Assembly: GCF_000972845.2 (NCBI RefSeq)
Contig: NC_040032.1
Coordinates: forward strand, 14,454,002-14,518,001
Source: Larimichthys crocea
Taxonomy: Eukaryota > Chordata > Actinopteri > Sciaenidae
Reading direction: 5' to 3'
DNA length: 64,000 bases
Each line of letters starts with the position of its first letter. The first letter of the stretch is position 1. Below the pieces are notes generated by a model that worked only from the letters and a program-made list of their open reading frames with translations, was not told the DNA's origin and did not search any database. The translations under genes and the position numbers were made by a program. Shown in pieces: positions 1-9,715 of this stretch.

Positions 1-1185
1 TGACAAGTCCAGGGGAGACCAGCTGTCTAAAGGTCATGTCCTCTTTGAAGGCAAGAGTGGTCACATCCTCTCCTATGATGGTAAGTGTTTTAAATCTTGA
101 TATACAGAATAATTGTTGTTTCTTTACCAAACTTAATGATTTCTTTCCTGTCAAAAAAAAAAGCTATCAAGAACCCACGGGAAAACACTCGCAGCCCCAG
201 AACAGGCCATGAGCTGAAGCGCACTTATGACATGATGGAGGGACCCATGAGGGGACACCCTGGCAGGGAAGGAGCTCCGATCGAAGGTATTAATGAGTTT
301 GCACTATGTGTCTTTGTTTGTTTGTTTTGTCTGTCAGGAGAGTGACAGTACTTGTTTGTTTTTCAGGGTTGATCAGCAGAGCTTTGCCCAGAGATGGTCT
401 GCATGGAGAATCAAAGGAAAGACCAGTGATCACTGGATCCATCATGCAGGGTAGCTAGTTGTACAGTTTTCCACACTCCAATATATCACTCACTCAATGA
501 GATAAAGCTAAAAAAAACTGTAAATGTTTTTCTAGGAACACCCAGAACCGCTGCAGAGACCTATGAAGAGGCCATGAAATATGGAAAACAGATAAAGCGA
601 GAGAGCCCACCGATCCGCTCCTTCGATGGGGGTATCGGCAAAGGCAAGCCCTATGAGGGGGTCAATACCATCAAAGAAATGGGACGCTCCATTCATGAAA
701 TCCCCAGACAAGATCAGTCTGGCCAGGACATGTGCAAGACCCCTGAGCTGTTAGACAGGAGGGGCATGGAGGTCTCCATATCTCAGGTAAGACGGTTTGA
801 TTTTTAAAAGATCAGAATATTCATGGTGGATGTAACGAGTGATACTGATGATGAGTCGTTCCTTTCATTTACCAGATCCACCCTCTCAACCAGTCTACCA
901 TCAAGCACAATGTCAAGTCCCTAATCACCAGTCCCAGTAAGCTTCCCCACAACATGCCCCAGCTCGAGGCCATGGAACGGGTTAAATACGAGGACAGCAA
1001 GCCAGTACGCCACACGTCCGTGGTCAACTCCACTGCCTCTGTCCTGCGCTCCACACACCCAGAGGCTAACAAATCCCAGCTTAGCCCGGGCATGTATGAG
1101 GACGCCAACGCTCGCAGGACCCCTGTCAACTACAGCACCATTCCCGTGTCCAGAGGATCACCCATGTTGTCACGTGCTCCAGAGG
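1..1185 (+). CDS. ncor1: ncor1 exons 1-5 of the window (mid-protein SIxQGTPR-type repeat region)
   Basis: The exons are 1-80, 164-286, 367-450, 536-786 and 876-1185. Exons 1-3 end in phase 1, exon 4 ends in phase 0 and exon 5 in phase 1. The encoded protein carries the repeated NCoR/SMRT elements [54 protein letters not shown] and [15 protein letters not shown]. These lie between the SANT domains and the receptor interaction domains. The first base is inside an exon whose start is outside the window. The introns are short (80-93 bp), a compact arrangement common in teleosts. Confidence 0.93.
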
Positions 1186-4100
1186 GTATGTTATATAATC
1201 ATTTCGTCCATCCACTGCTTCTCTAACACTTTAACTAAGCATAAACTAATGAGCGATGTGTGTCTTTCTCCCACAAAGGTGGTATGAGCACCGCGAAATC
1301 TGCTTCACATGAAAGAAAGAGTGCCATGACCCCGACACAGAGGGATAATGTCCCAGCCAAGTCTCCAGTGTCGGGTGGTGACCCTGTAGGCTCTCACAGC
1401 CCCTTCGACCCCCACCACCGGCCCGTTGGGGAAGTGTATCGAGCCCACCTGCCTCCGCACCTTGACCCTACCCTGGCCTTTCAGAGCCCACCTGCCTCCG
1501 CACCTTGACCCTACCCTGGCCTTTCACAGAGTGCTGGATCCTGGTAAATCTTTTCCACAATACTCACAGACAGAACAATAATAGCCTTCATCCTGAGTAA
1601 ACTGACGAAAACAACTCGGGCTGTCTAATTCATAGGCACTATCTGCCCAGGATCTTTTTCAGCTATTGACGTCAGCAGTTGCGATCAGTATGTGAGCCTT
1701 CTGTTCATATGTTTTGTTTTGTTTTTTCCCCCCTCCTGTCCTCTGCTACAGCATTCATGTTCCCAAGGCAGCCGTCCCCGACAGGCTACCACAACACCTA
1801 CCAGCTGTACACCATGGAGAACACGCGGCAGACCATACTTAATGATTATATCACATCCCAGCAGATGCAAGTCATCCCTAGGCCTGACATGGCCAGAGGC
1901 ATGTCACCACGGGAACAGCCCGTCGCTATCCCTTACCCAGCTGGAGCTCGAGGTAGGGCCCTCCACCAGCTGAATCTCTCTCACCTGCCGCAACAGGCAG
2001 GGGAGAGGCTGTGGGTGGGAGGGGCTCTAGTATGCAGACTGTGTGCTTGTGAAGTAGTGGCTACCTTTTCCAGACGCCCAGAAGCAAATGACCTAGTCAA
2101 ATTTAGCTGATTTGCTCTTCATATTGGGGCTGCAACTGATTCGACTGCTCAATTTCATCATTTTGGTCATCCAAATCTCCATTTGCTGAGTGGTTGCCTC
2201 TTACAAGTTGACCACTATTCCACTCCCTTTGCAGCCCTGTTGCTTACTGATCAATCTGTATATGGGAGCACTAACAGATGTAGGTGATGGGTGTTCATAC
2301 ATTCAGAAATTGATGGATTGGTTCTTGTTGTTCACCGTTGGCCCTTTGCTTCTGTCTGTAAAAGGGATTATTGATCTAGCCCAGATGCCTCCAACTATCC
2401 TGTTGCCTCACCCTGGGGGAACAGGTACTCCCACTTTGGAACGCATCGCCTACCTCCCCGGAGCTCAGACCCCTTTCAATCCTAGGGCTTTCAACCCAAC
2501 CTCCATATCGCCAGGTGAGGACCCCTCCCTTCCCCCTCCATACACCCCTTATCTTCCCTGCCACGATCTTCATCACACCACCTGTAAGGGTGCAGCCCTG
2601 CACTGGCCTGAGGTGTCGAGGGTCAGTGTCTTCAGTCTTCCAGCAGTCATACTGGGAGGGAATGTGTTTGACTGTTGCACGACAACAGGTTGATTTTTCT
2701 TTTTAACCTATGGAAATTGTGCTCCTTGATACATTTTAGGGGAACAAACATCTTGGTTTGTAATGTGAAATGTTGTTTTATACCCCGCTGCTCACCTTTG
2801 AATGGACATGGTTTGTTGTCTGCAGTTTAAACTCTTTAATGTTTTTTTTAATTCCTTGTTTTTTAAGGCTTTCTTAACTGAATTTGAGTCAACAAAAATA
2901 AGACTGGCATTGATTCATTTGATACAACTACAGCTTCCATTTCCATGGTGGAAAGTCTTTAGTAAGATTCACTCCAATAAGGATGAACATCTTAAATTCG
3001 TAATTGTAATTCATTAAAAAGGCATCATGAATATTTTAAGCGCATATCCAGCAAAAGCCGCAGCACTGTAATGAACCCTGTGTCGTCTCTTGCACTCATG
3101 GGTTTGTCTAATTGGTAATATTCATGAAAAAGAATATTACTGTTGTGCTCTGATAGGCTTGTCAGCAAGGCCATATGGTTCAGATTTCTAAAGGAAGCCT
3201 GATCCATCCTACCGAGGCTCGTGAGTGTGTGTATAAATCGTGTGTGATGTGTGTCATTATTCTCAGGCCATCCAGTCCACCTCGCCGCTGCCGCCGCTGC
3301 CAGTGCAGAGAGGGAGCGGGAGAGGGAGCGTGACCGGGAGCAGCAGGAGAAAGAGAGGGAGAAGGAACGAGAAAGGGAGCAACGGGAGAGGGAACGGGAG
3401 CACGAACGGGAGAGGGAGCGGGAGATGCGAGAGCGGGAACGGGAACGGGAGAGGGAACGAACCAATGAATACATCCGCGGAGGTGAGCGGCAGAGCTCAA
3501 GTTCACTGTGAAATATAGAAAATCTGTGTTGATCTGCTTTACTGAACTTTTTTTACCATAACCCTTTTTTATTTTGTAGTCTTTTTTTATCATCTTTTTA
3601 TCCCTTTACTCTTAACCAGAGTCTAGACCTTCAATGAATAGCTATTTTTTAATTTTGTACTCTTTAATTGCCTTTCTTTTCTTGATCTTAACCTGTGTGG
3701 CCTTCTTTTGGGTCCACTGCTCTGTAAAGTACTTTTTAAACTATTTTAATGTTTCATGAATGTGTGTGTATCAGGGGGACCAGAGCAGCAAGGCCTGCAA
3801 ATGAGTCGAGGTTATCTGCACTCGCCTTCTCCCTCACTCAGGACGCAGGATGTAGTGGTTCAGCAGCGGCCAAGCATCTTCCAGGGCAAGAGTGTCATCA
3901 CTTCGCTAATGTAAGTCTATATGAACTCATTTACACTCTTTGTGTGTGTCTGTTGCTGTGTACGTGGCAGGTTGTCCTCAATTTATTTAGACATGTCAGA
4001 TAACTGTTTCATCTCTTTATCATCTCTTTATTTCTTCATCAGGCCTCATTCAGCAGCAGCGACAGCAGCAGCCCAGAGTAGCTCTCGTTACGTTACCGCA

Positions 4101-7100
4101 GCTGATGCTCTGGCTGCTCTGGTGGATGCCGCAGCTTCTGCTCCGCAGATGGATGTGGCCAAGGTGAAGGAGAGCAAACATGAACGAGACGATGACATGT
4201 CTGCTCGGCGGGCAGCCAGCCTCTCTGAACAACAGCAGCAGCACCAGCAGCAGCAGCAGCAGCACCAGCAGCAGCAGCAGCAGCAGCAGGATGCAGAAAG
4301 GCGATCCATGCAGTCACCATATAGTTCAATGACCCTGCCAGGGGGTAAGCCCCATTCAGCTTACTCTGAAGCCCCAGGAGTCGGGGTTAAGGATAAGGGC
4401 CCACAAACCTCAAAGTCCCGCATCGAAGAGGAGCTTCGGACTCGTGGCAAGACGACTATCACAGCTGCTAACTTCATTGACGTCATCATCACGCGGCAGA
4501 TAGCCTCGGACAAAGACTCAAGAGAGCGAGGCTCTCAGAGTTCTGACTCCTCTAGCAGCTGTGAGTGTGTTAGACGACTATGACCAAACCTTAACATTGT
4601 GTCTTTTGTTTGAGCATGTATATTAATTCTTTGTCCATTCTTGTCCTGCAGTGTCATCCAGTCGATACGACACCGGTGGAGGAGCCATTGAGGTGATTAG
4701 TCCTGCTAGTTCCCCGGTCCAATCCCAACAGGACAAACCAGAAGAAGGTCAACAACAAGCAGCAGGTATGAACACGCCAACTCCGTGTGAGCATACATGT
4801 TTGGAACAAGTAGTTTGGCTGCTAAATTTAGCTGCTAGTCAAGTGAAGTAAACATACTATAGCTTGAATGACTTAACCCACTGACCTTGTCATGTGAGAC
4901 TAGATTCTGGACCACTCTTGTCACCAGCCTCCACTTGAAGTTATTCTTGTCTAAATGTAGACCAGTTGCTGTTGGCATACGGTGTCTTGGCTCCTTCCTG
5001 TCTCCACAACTCACCCTGACTCTGTTTCTTTCTGGTCAACCTTCACCAGCTGGCATGCGGGTCTATGACATGAGTCGTTACCGGCCATCAGGGGATCCAC
5101 CACAGCCAAGTCCCCAGCAGCCTCCATCCTCCCAAGCTGACAGCTACGCCCAGGTTCCCAAAACTCACCGGATCATGACGTTGGCAGACCATATTTCGGT
5201 AAGAGAAAGTGGACAATCTGAAAAGTTAAAACAGCACCAGGCACTTCAACCCATCATACCCAGCTAACCTGGTTTTGTGTTTTTTTTCCCTGTCCTGCAG
5301 CATATCATCACCCAGGACTTCGCCCGGAATCAGGACCCTCCTCCGGTCTCCTCCTCAGCTTCGGCCACATTCCAAAGCGTGGTGCCATCCGTGTCCTCTT
5401 CAGGTCGAGCGAAGGTGTCTAGCCGCTACAGTCCGGAGAATCAGGTCCAGGCACCGCACCACCAGAGACCCTCCAGCAGAATTTCCCCAGAGAATGCCCC
5501 TGACAAGCCCAGAGCAAGGTACACAGACCAGCCACCTAACTCTGAAACACACAGCGAGTCTAATTACTCTTCAGCTGTCTAACATTTGTCTCTCTCTGCT
5601 CTACCTGTGCAGGCCTGGTAAATCTCCAGAGAGAGGTGGCAGGCAGATGGAGAACTATGAACCCATCTCTCCACCTCAGAGCTACCAAGGCATGGACAAA
5701 CAAGAGGCTCCACCTCAGAGAAGAGAGACGGAATCTGAGATCAGGTGAGCTGTCAGCACAACAAGCCAGAGAATCTCACAATGCAGGTTAAAACTGATCG
5801 ATCATCATCAGTTTTGATATTTAAATTGTAGGAATGCTGAGACACAATTTAAAGGTTAAATACTTGTGTAGTAGGCAAGAGAGAGATGGAGGAGAGGAGC
5901 TGAAATAGGGCGTGTCACTTGGATTTCTACACTTGATGAATACATTGCTATATGTTAGTGTTCTGACATTTGATGCTTGGCTGTATACGACTGTAAATCA
6001 ATTTCCTGTGTGGATGCCAGCAGGCAGCGTTTCCCCTCCTGTCAGCAGTCGTTCCCGACATCCCACTAAATTTGAAAGTGCCTGATGCCAAACTATTGTT
6101 GGCCCAGTTTTACCTATTCCCTTGTTTGACTCTTTGCCGTTTGCCCGGTTCAAGGAATGACTCACGGTCCCCGGGGAGTGTCAGCTATCTGCCTTCCTTC
6201 TTCACCAAGCTAGAGAGCACCTCGCCAATGGTGAAATCCAAGAAGCAGGAGATCTTTCGTAAGTTGAACTCCACCTCTGGTGTTGGTGATTCTGATGTTG
6301 GTAAGTGGGTCTTCTCTTATTTTCTTACTTCAGACTAACATCAGCTGATGGAAACAAACTCTGTTACATACGTGTGCATTTGTGTTTTTATTAATGAATT
6401 TCTTCTAATTTTCCGAGCTCAGTAAGCATGTGATAACATTGGAACTACTTGACTTTCTGTAGCATTTCTTGTCAGATGTTTAAGGATTTTTTAAAATTGT
6501 TTTGCAGGAAACGCACAACCAGGCACAGAAATCTTCAACTTGCCTGCCGTTACCAGCTCCAGTAAGTAGCAGAGAAACTTGCTCAGACACCTCGGTCTAG
6601 TCGATGTCCCCTTTCTCAGTGTATATTTTCTTGTGTTGTGATTTGTAGGCAGCATCAACCCCAGGAATCACTCCTTTGGTGACCCAGCCAGTAACCTGGG
6701 CCTGGAGGACATTATCCGCAAAGCCTTGATGGGCAACTTGGAGGAGAGACAAGATGAGCACCAGGGAGGAGTCAACAACAACTCAACTGGCGGTGAGGGC
6801 CGCCAGGAGACCAACCCATCACCCAGTATGGGTAGGCACGAAATACATTCCCCAAGTTACACAGGAGGGATCTTGTGTTTAACATGTTCATGTTCATTTA
6901 CACGTATATCGTCTGTTTTGGATCTACAGGGAAGCAGAAGCAAGGCAAAGCCAACAGCCGTAAATCCAAGTCACCTAACCTGGGTCAGGCCTACTCTGGA
7001 GGGGAGCGTCCTTCTTCAGTGTCCTCCGTCCACTCCGAGGGAGATTATCACAGACAAGCCCAAGCCCAACCTCAATGGAGCTGGGACGACCGACCCTCAT

Positions 7101-7455
7101 CCACAGGTGAGCGAGCCTCTGCTGTCTGTAATCTATCTCCCATCAAATCAAAATACCTGGAGCTAATTCATCTACGTTTTTTCTATTGTTTCGTCTCCAC
7201 GCAGGATCCATGCAGTTCCCTTACAACCCGCTGACCATGCGCATACTGAGCAGCACGCCACCAACTTCCATAGCTTCCCCCGCCATACAGAGCCAGCAGC
7301 AGCAGCAGCAGCAACAACTGCAGCAGCAGCAGCAGCAGCCACAGCAGCAGCAGCAGCAGCCACCACCTCCAGCTGGAGCCCAGGTGGCCCAGCCGCGCAT
7401 GTGGCAGTCTCTGCTTTCAGAGCAATACGAGACCCTGTCCGACAGCGACGACTGA
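1..7455 (+). CDS. ncor1: Nuclear receptor corepressor 1, C-terminal part (20 exons; 5' end outside window)
   Basis: NCoR1 is a nuclear scaffold that links unliganded nuclear receptors to the HDAC3-TBL1 corepressor complex. The window holds its C-terminal half. Exons: 1-80, 164-286, 367-450, 536-786, 876-1185, 1279-1543, 1752-1952, 2365-2514, 3267-3482, 3775-3910, 4043-4560, 4652-4765, 5050-5198, 5301-5518, 5613-5744, 6155-6300, 6508-6561, 6649-6831, 6930-7106, 7205-7455. All have AG/GT borders and matching phases. Three CoRNR-type receptor-binding cores are present: IDVII, ISHII and LEDII. The C-terminus ends YETLSDSDD. NCoR1 is preferred over NCoR2 (SMRT) because of the [15 protein letters not shown] context and the zswim7/adora2b neighbours. 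An exact 43-bp tandem duplication in exon 6 (1441-1526) shifts the frame to a stop at 1506-1508. With one copy discounted, the window's coding sequence is 1238 codons including the stop, in frame. Confidence 0.96.
1279..1543 (+). CDS. ncor1: ncor1 exon 6, disrupted by an internal 43-bp tandem duplication
   Basis: The exon encodes the conserved NCoR1 segment containing [22 protein letters not shown] and [16 protein letters not shown]. The expected continuation is HRVLDP, then the donor at 1544. A second exact copy of a 43-bp unit follows the first, so the frame moves by one base and reaches TGA at 1506-1508. The unit contains no GT dinucleotide, so no splice donor lies inside it. With a single copy the exon would be 222 bp (a multiple of three) and phase 1-1, so skipping it would also keep the frame. 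It could be an assembly error, a rare allele, or a real lesion. Confidence 0.9.
1441..1526 (+). repeat. Exact 43-bp tandem duplication (2 copies) inside ncor1 coding sequence
   Basis: Copy 1 is 1441-1483 and copy 2 is 1484-1526. The copies are identical, with no spacer. They begin GAGCCCACCTGCC and end GGCCTTTCA. The unit length is not divisible by three. Confidence 0.97.
1752..2514 (+). CDS. ncor1: ncor1 exons 7 and 8
   Basis: Exon 7 (1752-1952) encodes [20 protein letters not shown] and [16 protein letters not shown]. Exon 8 (2365-2514) encodes [19 protein letters not shown] and [10 protein letters not shown]. Both segments are highly characteristic of NCoR1. Both exons start and end in phase 1. 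The 412-bp intron between them (1953-2364) carries no other recognisable feature. Confidence 0.93.
2515..3266 (+). other. ncor1 intron 8 (752 bp)
   Basis: A T-rich intron between the GTGAGG donor at 2515 and the TCTCAG acceptor ending at 3266. I see no gene, RNA or mobile element in it. Confidence 0.85.
3267..3482 (+). CDS. ncor1: ncor1 exon 9, alternating Arg/Glu low-complexity exon
   Basis: The exon begins [15 protein letters not shown] and then runs as an ER/RE-rich tract (3308-3460) before TNEYIRGG. Human NCoR1 has a shorter version of the same RE-rich stretch at this position, so this is genuine coding sequence with a length difference. The tract makes long open frames on the opposite strand that are shadows. 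Confidence 0.92.
3308..3460 (+). repeat. GAG/AGG/CGG/GAA imperfect repeat encoding Arg-Glu tract
   Basis: About 50 codons are almost entirely R or E, with occasional Q, K, D, H and M. The purine-rich, imperfect codon mix shows slippage moderated by substitution. Confidence 0.9.
3775..3910 (+). CDS. ncor1: ncor1 exon 10
   Basis: Encodes [20 protein letters not shown], then [15 protein letters not shown], which corresponds to the RPSVFQGTNGTSVITPL segment of mammalian NCoR1. It starts in phase 1 and ends in phase 2 (donor at 3911). Confidence 0.9.
4043..4560 (+). CDS. ncor1: ncor1 exon 11 with N-terminal CoRNR box (IDVII) and polyQ
   Basis: The largest exon here (518 bp). It encodes the conserved [19 protein letters not shown] segment, then an expanded Q/H tract (4230-4289). 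It continues with [19 protein letters not shown], which contains the receptor-binding core IDVII at 4476-4490, and ends [11 protein letters not shown]. The core is the first of three CoRNR-type I/L-x-x-I-I motifs that dock into the coactivator groove of unliganded nuclear receptors. It ends in phase 1 at 4560. Confidence 0.94.
4230..4289 (+). repeat. CAG/CAA repeat encoding Q4-H-Q6-H-Q8 in ncor1
   Basis: Twenty codons of glutamine broken by two CAC (His) codons. Mammalian NCoR1 has only a short Q run at the equivalent place (SEQQQ). Confidence 0.95.
4652..4765 (+). CDS. ncor1: ncor1 exon 12
   Basis: Encodes [20 protein letters not shown], then [18 protein letters not shown]. The [10 protein letters not shown] segment is conserved in NCoR1 immediately after the first CoRNR box. 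Phase 1 at both ends. Confidence 0.92.
5050..5518 (+). CDS. ncor1: ncor1 exons 13-14, second CoRNR box split by an intron
   Basis: Exon 13 (5050-5198) ends [12 protein letters not shown]. Exon 14 (5301-5518) begins [11 protein letters not shown]. Joined in phase 0, they give the CoRNR core I-S-H-I-I, with the first two residues at 5193-5198 and the last three at 5301-5309. Exon 14 continues with [11 protein letters not shown] and [20 protein letters not shown], conserved in NCoR1. It ends in phase 2 (donor at 5519). Confidence 0.94.
5613..6561 (+). CDS. ncor1: ncor1 exons 15-17
   Basis: The exons are 5613-5744, 6155-6300 and 6508-6561. They encode [10 protein letters not shown] and YEPISPPQ, then the well-conserved [35 protein letters not shown] and [12 protein letters not shown] segments. 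The 410-bp intron 5745-6154 and the other introns show nothing else. Confidence 0.93.
6649..6831 (+). CDS. ncor1: ncor1 exon 18 with C-terminal CoRNR box (LEDII)
   Basis: Encodes [19 protein letters not shown]. The core LEDII is at 6702-6716 and is the most C-terminal nuclear receptor docking motif. The flanking NLG...RKALMG is the feature that separates NCoR1 from SMRT. Phase 1 in, phase 1 out at 6831. Confidence 0.95.
6930..7106 (+). CDS. ncor1: ncor1 exon 19
   Basis: Encodes [20 protein letters not shown], then [15 protein letters not shown] and WDDRPSSTG, all conserved at the C-terminus of NCoR1. Phase 1 at both ends. Confidence 0.94.
7205..7455 (+). CDS. ncor1: ncor1 last coding exon, polyQ and C-terminus
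   Basis: Encodes [20 protein letters not shown], followed by a glutamine-rich insertion (7294-7359) and PPPPAGAQ. It ends [10 protein letters not shown] with stop TGA at 7453-7455. The last ten residues are nearly invariant in vertebrate NCoR1, so the frame and stop are secure. Confidence 0.96.
7294..7359 (+). repeat. CAG/CAA repeat encoding Q8-L-Q6-P-Q6 near the ncor1 C-terminus
   Basis: Twenty-two codons, mostly CAG, interrupted by one Leu and one Pro codon and followed by a short proline run. It is absent from the human protein as I recall it. Confidence 0.94.
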
Positions 7456-9715
7456 GCCCTGCTTGCTACAGCCCCCACTAACCAGAAGAGAGGCCTGCAC
7501 TGAGGCTTGTCTGTTCACCCCGCTCTCCTAGAACTAACCTCGCCCATTGGCGAGCGTGACAAGTAGATGGGGTGTTGTCCTTTTTTATTTTTGGTGCTAT
7601 GGCGCCCCCTGGCTGTTAGCTAAAGAGTACAAGCGGCAGCCTGTGACAGGCAGGGCTCTCCAGAACAAGACTCGCTTTTTGGTCCGGAAGCACTCACCCA
7701 GCCTGTCGGGGAAATAAATAAAACTCGACTGAGGGGACGACATGAGCTATAGTGAAGATGAAGAACTTAATATGTAAAAAGAAACATAAGAGACTATTTC
7801 TGAATTTTGTTTGATTTCTGTAAAGATATACCTTGTCTTTAAGAAAATCATTGTATGTAAATAGAGTAACCTTTTGCAGTGTTTTTCTTAACTTGATTAT
7901 TTCTTATTTTAATGTCGCTTTTAAATTGATCCACTTTAAATGGGAAGAGTAGGGGCGTAATCTTTAATATCACAGTTGGTCTCTCCCAGTCCACCGCCCC
8001 CCTACCCCACGTCACCTGACACCCACTCTAATATTTTTACCATAGTGACGCTAAGAGAGACCGGACCTTTGGTTTGTACTTGACCATGAGTGGAGCCCAG
8101 AGATTGGGCCACCTTGCGCGCGCCATCCACCAAGCACCACCAGAGCCTGAACACCGTGAACATTCGAGGATGAAACAGACTTAACATTTCAAACAGCATT
8201 GATATGTGATGCCTCTCTTCACCGCAGAGTGGAGACAATGCATGGATTGTAACTATCAGATGGTAGAGGTAACTTCTCATCCCGTTCTAGACAGAGAAAT
8301 GTCTTCAAAGCAAGTTGAGAACACTGGTGTCATAGCAGAAAGGTGAAAAGTCTGATATAAGCTTAATTTTGCCGGAAAAGATATCCTTATGACTACTCCT
8401 GGACCCCGTCTGAATAATGAGTGAGCCAATGTTTTTTTTTTTTTTGTTAGTTTTTTTCCAATAGAGCCATGGTGTGTCACATGTAGCTGTCTCTCTCTGC
8501 AGTTTCCAACCTGTCCAGAATGATTTGCTCTGCAACGTTGTCATGGTGAAAACAACAACAAAAAGTGTCAGGTTTTGCCATGCCTTGTGACTTGAGAAAG
8601 AAGGCAGCTTTAACTAATTTTCTCAGAGAATATATGTTGGTGTTTTGATGTTTGTATTTGTTTCTGTAGTCCCCTCTTTTATTTTTTTTCTTCTTCTCCT
8701 TTTTTTTTTTTTGATACTGTCCTGACAAAAATCTGAACTATGTAAATTGTCTTTCCATTACACAAAAAGACAAAACTAACCAAACATAAAGAATGGTCTG
8801 CACCATTGTTGCACTTTTTTTGCTTTGTAGCTTTTGACAAAAGAAAAAAAAAGCATACTACCTGCTGTGTAACTTATTCAACCTCCAGCACAGGAGTATC
8901 CTAAGATGTGCTTTAAGTTTTTTTTTGTTTTTTTTTCCTCCCACCACTCACAGAATTCTGGATGTTTTTGACTTCCTGTCTTTTCTTGTAGCTGGTATAT
9001 GATTTTTGTAGTGTGACACTTGCATTACAGTTACAGCTCTAAGTGTGTATGGTACCGTTAAATGTTTTAGGAGTTTGCTGTCATGGCGATTCAAACCCAT
9101 GACCACTTAATCTCTGCTTTCATTGTCTCAATCAACTGGCATAAAGCTTTGAATACGAATTATATACTAGGTCAACTTCATAAACGGCAGTCACGTTGCT
9201 TTGGAAGTCTTTTTATTTTTTAGATATGTGAAAAAAACAACCATACTTTGGCTTTTCCAGCTTTTCACTCTGCTCAGTTAAATCCATTCTGCTCTAAACT
9301 TGATGTTTCTTTCTTTTGTTTTTTTTGTTCCGTTTCATTTTGATTTTTTTGAATCATTTTGTCATAGCACATGTTCAGATTTTTATTTTGTCATTTTCAA
9401 CATCTTTGTTATTCATCCTGTTTTAGATGGGATGGTATGTGTTTACAAAGGCAATGACAAAAAAAAGAAAAAAAAAAGTTTACAAACTTGAATCTTAAAA
9501 GAAAAATCCGACATGAAGCCGAAAAAGAATTGGAGCATCTTTTCCGCTCTCTATCAAACACACAGTGGTGACTTTTTTTGTCTTTTTTGAAATTGAGACT
9601 TGAAAACCCGTGTATCTATGATGTTGAAATGCAATGTTTGTATCGCACAATGTCTCTTAGTAGGCTATTACAAGAGTTCAGACCAATCAAATAAAGTGGT
9701 TCAGTTCTCCACCAC
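7456..9715 (+). other. ncor1: ncor1 3' untranslated region
   Basis: This AT-rich stretch follows the ncor1 stop and has many T homopolymers but no convincing open frame. Two candidate ends are visible: overlapping AATAAA hexamers at 7713-7722 (short form) and AATAAA at 9690-9695 (long form). The T-rich, unspliced character and lack of repeats support a long 3' UTR. The exact end is inferred. Confidence 0.6.
9690..9695 (+). promoter_or_regulatory. Candidate distal polyadenylation signal of ncor1
   Basis: AATAAA followed by a GT/T-rich stretch. A proximal alternative lies at 7713-7722. Confidence 0.5.

Noticed and set aside
1679..2110. 143-codon frame around ncor1 exon 7
   Set aside because: The real exon is 1752-1952. 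The extensions read through the acceptor and donor into introns.
3025..3593. Ser/Arg-rich and Pro/Ala-rich minus-strand frames
   Set aside because: Shadows of the Arg/Glu repeat in ncor1 exon 9.
4050..4329. Poly-Leu, poly-Cys and poly-Ala minus-strand frames
   Set aside because: Antisense readings of the CAG repeat in ncor1 exon 11. The same applies at 7172-7478.
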